This document shows positions 1-7,400 of a stretch of DNA of 11,160 nucleotides, one piece after another; the stretch's first letter is position 1; each line of letters opens with the position of its first letter. The position numbers and the translations under genes are program-made. This DNA comes from an uncultured Clostridium sp. (GTDB lineage: Bacteria; Bacillota; Clostridia; Lachnospirales; Lachnospiraceae), in assembly GCA_900541315.1 (NCBI GenBank), contig UQJF01000103.1, positions 1 through 11,160 of the forward strand, in the 5' to 3' direction. The notes under the pieces were generated by a model, which searched no databases, had not been told where the DNA came from, and saw only the letters and a program-made list of their open reading frames with translations.

Positions 1-33
1 ATCAGATTTGCAGACAAGTGAGTGGTATAGTTA

Positions 34-63
34 TTTCGAAAACGATGTACTAGTTTTAAAAGC
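34..63 (+). repeat. Diverged half-copy of the rseP-ispG palindromic repeat
   Basis: The segment from TTTCG at 34 to AAAAGC at 63 matches the centre and right arm of the palindrome at 3296-3322 in the same orientation. It shares CGATGTACT and flanking bases, differing by an extra A, an A/G change and a two-base insertion. The expected left arm (20-38) is only partly conserved: about 11 of 19 positions fit a palindrome, with several of the rest able to form G-U pairs in RNA. It may be a decayed palindrome or a related protein-binding site. Two copies in 3.3 kb is suggestive but not proof of a repeat family. Confidence 0.5.
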
Positions 64-152
64 CCATGTTTATGCGGTTTGGATTGGGTTGGCAGAAACA
101 CGCACAAAAGCAAGTGCAGGAAAGACTCCGGGAGTACATAGTAGGAAGGAAA

Positions 153-157
153 AGGAG
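153..157 (+). promoter_or_regulatory. Ribosome binding site that fixes the cdsA start
   Basis: AGGAG lies six bases before the ATG at 164. This optimal spacing, together with the typical CdsA N-terminus that follows (MFTTRLISG), decides against the longer open frame running back to the window start. Confidence 0.85.
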
Positions 158-163
158 AATTTT

Positions 164-964
164 ATGTTTACAACACGACTGATCAGTGGTATCGTACTGG
201 TTATCCTTGCTATTTTCTTCGTTGGAAAAGGAGGGGGACTTCTTTTTGCAGTGACAGCCCTGATCTCTCTGGTAGGCCTTTTTGAACTGTACCGGGTTCT
301 TGGGATTGAAAAACGGTCTGTGGCCGTAGTTGGCTATTTGACAGCCTTCTGTTATTATGGGATCTTATGGTTTGAAGGTCAGAAATACCTTACATTAATG
401 ATCATTGCATCCTTGATGCTTTTAATGGCTCTTTATGTTTTTACTTTTCCACGGTATAAAACAGAGGAAATAACAGGAGCGTTCTTTGGTGTGTGCTATG
501 TGCCGGTAATGCTGTCATTTTTGTATCAGACCCGCAGCATGCATGACGGGGTTTATCTTGTGTGGCTTATCTTTTTAAGCTCCTGGGGCTGCGACACCAG
601 TGCTTACTGCGTGGGAATGCTTCTTGGAAAACACAAGCTGGCCCCTGTGTTAAGCCCTAAAAAGTCCATTGAGGGTGCGGTTGGCGGTGTGATCGGTTCA
701 GCTTTGCTGGGACTTGCATACGGAGCCTACTTTGGACACTGCATGGAAGAAGTGGCAAACCCTATAGCAGCCTGCGCGATTGCCTGTGCTATTGCTGCAG
801 TGATCTCCCAGATCGGTGATCTGGCAGCATCTGCCATTAAGAGAAATCATAACATTAAAGATTATGGTCATCTGATACCGGGCCATGGTGGTATTCTGGA
901 CCGCTTTGATAGTATGATATTTACTGCCCCGGCAATTTATTTTGCAGTTACTTTTTTAAAGTAA
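164..964 (+). CDS. cdsA: Phosphatidate cytidylyltransferase (CDP-diacylglycerol synthase)
   Basis: This integral membrane enzyme converts phosphatidic acid and CTP to CDP-diacylglycerol and pyrophosphate, the branch point for phosphatidylglycerol, cardiolipin and related phospholipids. The product is 266 residues, the usual family length. Several hydrophobic segments are visible, for example near residues 7-20, 24-42, 76-94, 107-121 and 170-190. The family signature lies at about residues 223-249 and reads SAIKRNHNIKD, then PGHGGILDRFD. D219, D246 and D249 are the acidic residues expected to bind metal and substrate. A second conserved block, SWGCDTSAY, is near 140-148, followed by SPKKSIEGAVGG at about 164-175. 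The start is the ATG preceded by AGGAG; an upstream extension of the frame lacks family character. The gene leads the block, 41 bases before dxr. Confidence 0.95.
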   Translation: MFTTRLISGIVLVILAIFFVGKGGGLLFAVTALISLVGLFELYRVLGIEKRSVAVVGYLTAFCYYGILWFEGQKYLTLMIIASLMLLMALYVFTFPRYKTEEITGAFFGVCYVPVMLSFLYQTRSMHDGVYLVWLIFLSSWGCDTSAYCVGMLLGKHKLAPVLSPKKSIEGAVGGVIGSALLGLAYGAYFGHCMEEVANPIAACAIACAIAAVISQIGDLAASAIKRNHNIKDYGHLIPGHGGILDRFDSMIFTAPAIYFAVTFLK

Positions 965-982
965 ACGTTTTAAATAAGCATT

Positions 983-997
983 TCCTTTATAAAAGGA
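983..997 (+). promoter_or_regulatory. Hairpin overlapping the dxr ribosome binding site
   Basis: TCCTTT (983-988) and AAAGGA (992-997) are perfectly complementary across a three-base loop. The right arm contains most of the AAGGAG ribosome binding site (993-998) that lies seven bases before the dxr ATG at 1006. The structure is short and A/U-rich, so its strength in the cell is uncertain. It could damp dxr initiation, or simply reflect the purine-rich site meeting a chance pyrimidine run. Confidence 0.4.
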
Positions 998-1005
998 GAA
1001 TAATT

Positions 1006-2172
1006 ATGGTAAAGAATATATCTGTTCTGGGTTCTACCGGTTCTATTGGTACCCAGACATTAGAAATAGTCAGATATAATAAAGACATTAAGGTGACAGC
1101 CCTGGCAGCCGGTTCTAATGTAGAACTGATGGAAAAACAGATCCGTGAATTTAAGCCGGAGATTGCCTGCCTCTGGAGTGAGGAAAAGGCAAAAGAGTTA
1201 AAAGAGCGGGTAAAAGATCTGGATGTAAAAGTTTTTTCTGGCATGGATGGTCTGATCGCAGCAGCTACAGAGCCAAAGGCACAGATCGTAGTGACAGCAG
1301 TAGTGGGCATGATCGGTATCCGCCCTACTATTGCTGCCATGGAAGCAGGAAAAGATATTGCCCTGGCGAATAAGGAAACGCTGGTTACAGCCGGTCATAT
1401 TATCATGCCTCTGGCAAAAGAAACCGGAGTTAAGATCCTTCCGGTAGATTCTGAACATTCTGCTATCTTCCAGTGTCTTCAGGGAGCAGCAGGAAATAAG
1501 ATCCACAAGATCTTGCTGACAGCATCCGGAGGTCCTTTCAGAGGCTGGAAGAGAGAACAGCTGGAAAAGGTGCAGGTAGAAGATGCCTTAAAACATCCAA
1601 ACTGGTCTATGGGGCATAAAATCACCATTGACTCATCTACTATGGTAAATAAGGGTCTGGAAGTTATGGAAGCTGGCTGGCTTTTTGGTGTATCCTTAGA
1701 TCAGATCCAGGTAGTGATCCAGCCTGCAAGTGTCATCCATTCTATGATCGAATATGAGGACGGGGCAGTGCTCGCCCAGCTTGGTACGCCGGATATGAAG
1801 CTGCCTATCCAGTATGCATTATATTATCCGGAAAGAAGATTTCTTCCAGGAGACCGGCTGGATTTTACAAAGCTTCGTGAGATCACCTTTGATGTGCCGG
1901 ATCCAGAGACTTTTAAAGGGTTAAGGCTGGCTTATGAAGCAGGAAAAACAGGAGGAAGTATGCCAACTGTATTTAATGCAGCCAATGAACTGGCAGTAAG
2001 TCTGTTTTTAAAGAAAAAGATCCCGTATCTTACGATTACGGATATGATCCAGGCATCTATGGAGCATCATAAAAAAATTGACGGGCCGGATGTAGACCAG
2101 ATCCTGGCAGCGGAAGCAGAAACTTATAATTTTATACAGTCAAAATGGAATAGAATAATAAGTTTTAAATGA
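1006..2172 (+). CDS. dxr: 1-deoxy-D-xylulose 5-phosphate reductoisomerase
   Basis: This cytosolic enzyme catalyses the first committed step of the MEP isoprenoid pathway: NADPH- and divalent-metal-dependent rearrangement and reduction of DXP to 2-C-methyl-D-erythritol 4-phosphate. The 388 residues match the family's usual length. The N-terminal NADPH-binding motif GSTGSIGTQTL is at residues 9-19. NKETLV is near 122-127, and PVDSEHSAIFQ carries metal ligands D148 and E150. SGGPF (174-178) and the flexible-loop region HPNWSMGHKITIDSS (198-212) follow, and the third metal ligand is E219 in NKGLE. The C-terminal helical domain is present (NAANE near 324-328). All catalytic residues I can identify are intact. 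Another pathway enzyme, ispG, lies two genes downstream, so two MEP steps are probably co-expressed. Confidence 0.97.
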   Translation: MVKNISVLGSTGSIGTQTLEIVRYNKDIKVTALAAGSNVELMEKQIREFKPEIACLWSEEKAKELKERVKDLDVKVFSGMDGLIAAATEPKAQIVVTAVVGMIGIRPTIAAMEAGKDIALANKETLVTAGHIIMPLAKETGVKILPVDSEHSAIFQCLQGAAGNKIHKILLTASGGPFRGWKREQLEKVQVEDALKHPNWSMGHKITIDSSTMVNKGLEVMEAGWLFGVSLDQIQVVIQPASVIHSMIEYEDGAVLAQLGTPDMKLPIQYALYYPERRFLPGDRLDFTKLREITFDVPDPETFKGLRLAYEAGKTGGSMPTVFNAANELAVSLFLKKKIPYLTITDMIQASMEHHKKIDGPDVDQILAAEAETYNFIQSKWNRIISFK

Positions 2173-2181
2173 AAATCAGAA

Positions 2182-2198
2182 AGGATGAATGAAATCCT
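2182..2198 (+). promoter_or_regulatory. Hairpin linking the rseP ribosome binding site and start
   Basis: AGGAT (2182-2186) pairs with ATCCT (2194-2198) across a seven-base loop, immediately before the rseP ATG at 2199. The left arm includes the only good Shine-Dalgarno match (AAAGGA, 2180-2185), which is 13 bases from the start, longer than ideal. Pairing could hide the site. Only five base pairs support it, so the call is tentative. Confidence 0.35.
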
Positions 2199-3251
2199 AT
2201 GAATAGTGTACTGGCAGTACTGATCCTTGGGGGAATCATCCTGTTCCATGAACTTGGGCATTTCATTTTCGCAAAATTAAGCGGCATTGAAGTAACAGAG
2301 TTCTCTCTGGGAATGGGACCAAGGCTTTTAAGCTTAAAAAAAGGCGAAACAAGATATTCCTTAAAACTTCTGCCTTTTGGCGGTTCCTGTGCTATGCTGG
2401 GGGAAGATGAGGATGCAGAAGGTGACAGAGCCTTTAATAACAAGCCTGTTTTTAACCGTATTGCTGTAGTGGCAGGTGGACCTTTGTTTAACTTTCTTCT
2501 GGCTTTTTTGCTGTCCCTTGTGATCGTAGGCTGCGCCGGTGGTTTTTATGAGCCGGTGGTGGTGGGAGTAGAAAAAGGCTACCCGGCTGAGCAGGTGGGG
2601 ATCCTTCCGGGAGATGTGATCACAAAAGTAAATCATAGATCTGTCCATTCTTACCGGGATCTTACGCCTTATCTTACAGCTCATCCCCATCAGGATGTGA
2701 CCATTACCTGGAAGCACACGGATGAAAACGGAAAAACAGAGAAGAGATCGGCAAAGATCACCCCAGTCTATATTGACAGAACAGGCCAGTCTATGATCGG
2801 TGTCCGGTTTGATGCAACCCTCCAGAAGATTACAAACCCAGCGCAGTTAGTAGTACAATCTGTTTATGAGGTAGAACATTGGATCGGTTATGTATTTGAC
2901 AGCATTCATCTGATGTTTGTAGGCAAAGTAACTGCAGATGATATCAGCGGTCCTGTAGGAATTGTTACGACCATTGACCATACGGTAGAGCAGGCAGCAT
3001 CAGCGGGGAAAACAGTAGTTGCTGTCGTTCTTATGAATTTTGCTGTTCTTTTAAGTGCCAACCTGGGAGTGATGAATCTGCTTCCTCTTCCTGCCTTAGA
3101 CGGTGGACGGCTGGTATTTCTGATCATTGAAGCAATTCGTAGGAAACCTATTGACCGGGAAAAAGAGGGAACGATCCATGCGGTGGGAATGATCGTTCTG
3201 CTGGTGCTTATGGTATTTATATTGTTTAATGATGTGAGGAAGCTATTGTAA
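2199..3251 (+). CDS. rseP: RseP/RasP-type site-2 intramembrane zinc metalloprotease
   Basis: This polytopic membrane protease of the M50 family cleaves transmembrane segments of anti-sigma factors, and probably remnant signal peptides, in regulated intramembrane proteolysis. The product is 350 residues. The zinc-binding HELGH is at residues 17-21 in the first membrane segment. The third zinc-ligand region, NLLPLPALDGGR, is near 293-304 with D301. Hydrophobic spans are near 3-25, 92-112, 272-292 and 328-345. A PDZ domain occupies roughly residues 115-195 (YPAEQVGILPGDVITKVN is its core). All catalytic elements are present. The specific substrate cannot be told from this window, as no anti-sigma factor lies nearby. 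Placement between MEP genes is common for this protease family in bacteria. The B. subtilis name would be rasP. Confidence 0.93.
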   Translation: MNSVLAVLILGGIILFHELGHFIFAKLSGIEVTEFSLGMGPRLLSLKKGETRYSLKLLPFGGSCAMLGEDEDAEGDRAFNNKPVFNRIAVVAGGPLFNFLLAFLLSLVIVGCAGGFYEPVVVGVEKGYPAEQVGILPGDVITKVNHRSVHSYRDLTPYLTAHPHQDVTITWKHTDENGKTEKRSAKITPVYIDRTGQSMIGVRFDATLQKITNPAQLVVQSVYEVEHWIGYVFDSIHLMFVGKVTADDISGPVGIVTTIDHTVEQAASAGKTVVAVVLMNFAVLLSANLGVMNLLPLPALDGGRLVFLIIEAIRRKPIDREKEGTIHAVGMIVLLVLMVFILFNDVRKLL

Positions 3252-3383
3252 ATGTTCCGTTTTTGGAGACAGCTGGAATTGAACCAGTACATCGTTTTCG
3301 AAACGATGTACTGGTTGAAAGCGAGGTATATTTCCTGTCTGAAGGACAAGAAGCGTATGCGTGAAATGCATAGAACAATTTAA
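3252..3383 (+). CDS. Possible 43-residue small protein between rseP and ispG
   Basis: An ATG directly abuts the rseP stop codon (TAA then ATG) and opens a 43-codon frame that ends in TAA at 3383, 19 bases before the ispG start. GAGGA at 3236-3240, inside the end of rseP, sits 11 bases upstream, so translational coupling is possible. The predicted peptide begins MFRFWRQLELNQY, is aromatic-rich in its first half and lysine/arginine-rich in its second (CLKDKKRMREMHRTI). It has no motif I recognise. Against coding, a perfect 35-base palindrome makes up about a quarter of the frame, and a chance frame of this length is plausible. It could be a small membrane-associated peptide or simply noncoding spacer. 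Confidence 0.4.
   Translation: MFRFWRQLELNQYIVFETMYWLKARYISCLKDKKRMREMHRTI
3282..3316. repeat. Perfect 35-base palindrome (16-base arms, 3-base centre)
   Basis: AACCAGTACATCGTTT (3282-3297) is the exact reverse complement of AAACGATGTACTGGTT (3301-3316), with TCG between. One mismatch further out, two more bases pair on each side. As DNA it is a strongly symmetric site such as an operator or a repeated extragenic palindrome. As RNA it would form a very stable stem with almost no loop. No T-run follows, so it is not a conventional terminator, and readthrough to ispG is expected. Part of the right half recurs upstream of cdsA at 34-63. Confidence 0.9.
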
Positions 3384-3402
3384 AAATAAAGAGGAATGAA
3401 AC

Positions 3403-4476
3403 ATGAGCAGAAAGGATACGAAAGTTGTTCATATTGGCGACCGGGTGATCGGTGGGGGAAATCCCGTCCTCATCCAGTCCATGTGCAACACAAAAACAGA
3501 AGATGTAAAGTCTACAATAAACCAGATCTTAAGCCTGGAAAAAGCAGGCTGTGATATTATCCGTGTGGCAGTGCCTACCATGAAGGCAGCAGAAGCTCTT
3601 AAAGATATTAAAAAAGAGATCCATATCCCATTAGTAGCAGATATCCATTTTGATTACCGTCTGGCTATTGCAGCCATGGAAAACGGGGCTGATAAGATAC
3701 GTATTAATCCAGGTAATATCGGCAGTACAGACCGTGTCAAAGCAGTGGTAGACCGGGCAAAAGCGGGGAATATCCCAATCCGTATAGGTGTAAACAGCGG
3801 TTCTCTTGAAAAAGATCTGCTAGAAAAATACGGTGGTGTAACTGCAGAAGGGATTGTGGAAAGTGCTTTAGATAAGGTACATCTTATTGAAGATATGGGT
3901 TATGATAATCTGGTCATCAGTATCAAATCATCCGATGTATTAATGTGCGTTAAAGCTCATGAACTGATCACTTCCAGAACCGATCATCCCCTTCATGTAG
4001 GTATTACGGAAGCAGGAACCTTATTTTCCGGAAATATCAAGTCTGCAGTGGGATTGGGAATTATCTTATATCAGGGCATTGGAGATACTATTCGCGTTTC
4101 TCTTACAGGCGATCCCGTTGAGGAAATTAAGTCTGCCCGCCAGATCCTTAAAACACTTGGACTTAGAAAGGGTGGAGTGGAAGTAGTTTCATGTCCGACC
4201 TGCGGCCGTACCCGCATTAACCTGATCCACCTTGCTAATCAGGTAGAGACTATGGTTTCTGGAATGGAAGGTCTGGACGGTGTAAAAGTAGCAGTTATGG
4301 GCTGTGTAGTTAATGGACCTGGAGAGGCCAAAGAGGCAGATATAGGTATTGCCGGCGGGGTTGGCGAAGGTCTGATCATCAAAAAAGGTGAGATCTTACG
4401 AAAAGTACCAGAAGAAGATTTGTTAAATTCCCTTCGCAGTGAACTGGAAGCAATGGCAAAAGCAAGAAAGAAGTAA
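3403..4476 (+). CDS. ispG: 4-hydroxy-3-methylbut-2-en-1-yl diphosphate synthase
   Basis: IspG (GcpE) is a cytosolic [4Fe-4S] enzyme that reductively opens MEcPP to HMBPP, the penultimate MEP step. The product is 357 residues, the length of the two-domain bacterial form. The N-terminal TIM-barrel domain shows IQSMCNTKTEDV near 24-35, ADIHFDYRLA near 79-88 and INPGNIG near 101-107. The C-terminal cluster domain carries CPTCGRT, giving C264 and C267, and GCVVNGPGEA, giving C301 and E308. These are the three cysteines and one glutamate expected as cluster ligands. The start is supported by AGAGGA (3390-3395), seven bases before the ATG. The stop lies five bases before polC. Cluster and electron-supply genes are not in the window. 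The enzyme is oxygen-sensitive in known cases, which fits an anaerobe. Confidence 0.97.
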   Translation: MSRKDTKVVHIGDRVIGGGNPVLIQSMCNTKTEDVKSTINQILSLEKAGCDIIRVAVPTMKAAEALKDIKKEIHIPLVADIHFDYRLAIAAMENGADKIRINPGNIGSTDRVKAVVDRAKAGNIPIRIGVNSGSLEKDLLEKYGGVTAEGIVESALDKVHLIEDMGYDNLVISIKSSDVLMCVKAHELITSRTDHPLHVGITEAGTLFSGNIKSAVGLGIILYQGIGDTIRVSLTGDPVEEIKSARQILKTLGLRKGGVEVVSCPTCGRTRINLIHLANQVETMVSGMEGLDGVKVAVMGCVVNGPGEAKEADIGIAGGVGEGLIIKKGEILRKVPEEDLLNSLRSELEAMAKARKK

Positions 4477-4481
4477 TCTGA

Positions 4482-7400
4482 ATGGCAAAAGGTTTTTTAG
4501 AAGTATTTCCAACTCTTAATATTGCAGAGCCTTTAAAGGAGCTTTTAGCTTTGGCAGAAGTAGAAAAAGTTACTTCTGCCAAAGATAGAAGCTCTATTCG
4601 TGTTTATATGAAAAGCGCAAGGCTCATTCATAAACAAAATATTTATGATCTGGAACGTGGAATTAAAGACCAGCTGTTTCCAGATAAACAGATCACTATT
4701 AAGATCCAGGAAAAATACAGACTGTCAGGACAGTATACGCCTGAAAAGCTTTTAAAGATGTATAAGGATAGTCTGTTGTTAGAATTAAAGCATTACAGCA
4801 TCGTAGAATACAGTATGTTCCGCAAGGCTCAGATCGTTTTTGAGAACGAAGGAAAAATGGTACTGACTGTAGAAGATACCATGGTAAACAGGGACAAGAC
4901 CAATGAATTAAAAAGGGTTCTGGAAAAAGTATTTAACGAGCGGTGTGGTTTGCCGGTGGAAGTGTCATTTCTGTATATCCCTGCAAAGGAAAATGACAGA
5001 AGAAAGCAGATAGAACAGAAATTAGAAAGAGAAGCACAGGCTATTTACTGGCAGAATCATAAGGATGAATTAGGCAGTGTGAATAGCGGAGAAAATATCT
5101 CACAGCCTGCTGCGATACGGAATACAGATGAGAAAAAAACTCAGGCAGAGGATGCTATCATCATGGATGTTCCTACGCCTGAAGCAGCTCCCTGGGATGC
5201 GCTAATGGATCAGGCAGCTTCAGGAAATGTTCCGGGAAATGATGAGAATATTTCTCTTGTAGCAATTGGGACAAAACCAACAGATGTGGAAAAAACGGCT
5301 GCCTCAAAGATACTAGCAGGAGAAAGAACGGAAAAACCTCAGCTAAACAAAGGAAGAAAAGGCTGGGGAAGAGAAAAAGACTCTGGCTTTGGAGAAGACA
5401 GGAAGTTTTCAGTCAAGCGTTCCAATAACCCGGATGTGCTCTATGGACGTGACTTTGATGATGACTTTATGGAGATTGAGAAGATTGACGGAGAGATCGG
5501 AGAAGTTACTTTAAGGGGGCAGATCTTAACCTGTGAAAGCCGTGAACTTAGAAGCGGTAAATTTATTCTTACCTTCGATATAACAGACTTTACAGATACC
5601 ATTACAGCAAAGATGTTCATTAGGCCGGAGATATTTAATGAAGTGAAGGACATGATCAAAACAGGCATGTTTATTAAGATCAAGGGCGTTACCACTATTG
5701 ATAAATTTGATGGAGAACTTACATTAGGCTCCATTGCAGGTATTAAAAAAGCAGAAGATTTTACTACCAAGCGTATGGATAACAGTCTGGAAAAACGTGT
5801 GGAGCTGCACTGCCATACAAAAATGAGTGATATGGATGGTGTTTCTGATGTAAAGAGCATCATAAAGCGGGCGAAAAAATGGGGTATGTCATCTATTGCT
5901 GTTACGGATCATGGCTGCGTTCAGGCATTCCCTGATGCAAATCATGCTCTGGATAAAGGAGATACCTTTAAGATCTTATATGGCGTAGAAGGTTATCTGG
6001 TAGATGATACAAAACAGCTGGTAGAAAATTCTAAAGGCCAGACTTTTGCAGATACTTATGTTGTTTTTGATATTGAGACCACGGGTTTTAGTCCTGTAAA
6101 GAACCGTATCATTGAGATTGGTGCTGTAAAAGTGGTAGATGGTGTGATCACAGACAAGTTTTCTACGTTTGTAAATCCAGATGTGCCCATTCCATTTGAT
6201 ATTGAAAAGCTGACCAGTATTAATGACGCTATGGTATTGCCTTATCCGAAAATTGATGTGATCTTACCCCGGTTTCTGGAATTTGTGGCAGATGCAGTGC
6301 TGGTAGCCCACAACGCTGGTTTTGACGTAGGTTTTATTGGACATTATGCAGAAGCCCTTGGACTGCCATTTTCACCAACAGTGCTGGATACAGTATCTCT
6401 GGCACGGCTTCTTTTACCAAACTTAAATCGTTTTAAGCTGGATACAGTGGCGAAAGCTTTAAATATTTCTCTGGAAAACCATCACCGGGCAGTCGATGAT
6501 GCCGGAGCGACAGCAGAGATTTTTACCGCTTTTGTAAAAATGCTGCGGGAGCGTGATATCGAGGATCTGGATCACTTAAATGAATTAAGTACCATGGATG
6601 CTCAGACTATTATGAAGCTTCCCACCAATCATGTTATCATCCTGGCAAAAAATGATCTGGGACGTATCAATCTGTACCGTCTGGTCAGCTGGTCCCATTT
6701 GGATTATTATTCCAGACGTCCCCGTATTCCCAAGAGCGTTCTGGATAAGTATAGAGAAGGTCTGCTGATCGGCTCTGCATGCGAGGCAGGAGAACTGTAT
6801 CAGGCTCTTCTTAGAGGTGCACCAGATGCGGAAATCGCAAGGCTGGTTAATTTCTATGATTATCTGGAGATCCAGCCTTTGGGCAATAACGCATTTATGC
6901 TGAGGGATGAAAAGAGTACAGTTAAGACAGAAGAAGATCTGATCGAGATCAATAAAAGAATCGTAGATCTGGGAACTCAGTTTGGAAAACTGGTGTGTGC
7001 AACCTGTGATGTGCATTTTCTGGATCCGCAGGATGAAGTTTACCGGCGTATTATCATGGCTGGTCAGGGATTTAAAGATTCCGATGACCAGGCACCTTTG
7101 TACCTGCGTACAACGGAAGAGATGCTGGAAGAGTTTGCTTATCTGGGGCCGGATAAGGCATACGAGGTAGTAGTTACAAATACCCGTAAGATTTCTGATA
7201 TGTGCGAAAAAATCGCTCCGGTACGTCCAGACAAATGTCCTCCTGTTATTCCAGACTCTGACAAGACTTTAACAAAAATCTGCTATGACCGCGCCCATGA
7301 AATGTATGGTGAAGATCTTCCTAAGATCGTAGTAGACCGTTTGGAGCGGGAGCTTCATTCCATTATCACCAATGGATTTGCTGTTATGTACATCATTGCC

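Larger units (their letters stand above)
1..163 (+). other. Leader / intergenic stretch upstream of cdsA
   Basis: This stretch holds no gene I can support. In the first frame the window opens with six codons followed by TGA at 19-21, which could be the last codons of the preceding gene. Gene order in related Clostridia suggests uppS there, but six codons carry no recognisable motif. The cdsA frame is open back to the window edge, yet the extra translated residues look nothing like the CdsA N-terminus, so I treat it as untranslated. I see no convincing -35/-10 pair. The stretch contains a diverged copy of the repeat found between rseP and ispG (34-63) and ends in the cdsA ribosome binding site. 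Confidence 0.5.

Noticed and set aside
1..21. Tail of an upstream gene (uppS by gene order)
   Set aside because: Six codons before TGA in the first frame carry no recognisable UppS motif. The assignment would rest on synteny alone.
8..163. N-terminal extension of cdsA back toward the window start
   Set aside because: The frame is open, but its extra residues do not resemble CdsA, it contains the repeat, and the ATG at 164 has an ideally spaced AGGAG and begins a typical family N-terminus.
3282..3316. Intrinsic terminator or insertion-sequence end
   Set aside because: No T-run follows on either strand. No transposase fragment or target-site duplication could be identified around it.
2906..3349. 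147-codon open frame on the minus strand across the end of rseP
   Set aside because: It lies opposite a clear rseP reading frame with catalytic motifs. Part of its length comes from the palindrome, which reads almost the same on both strands (NQYIV and TMYW on each).
5441..5863. 140-codon minus-strand open frame inside polC
   Set aside because: It is antisense to the OB and PHP regions of PolC, has no ribosome binding site I recognise, and has the composition expected of a shadow frame.
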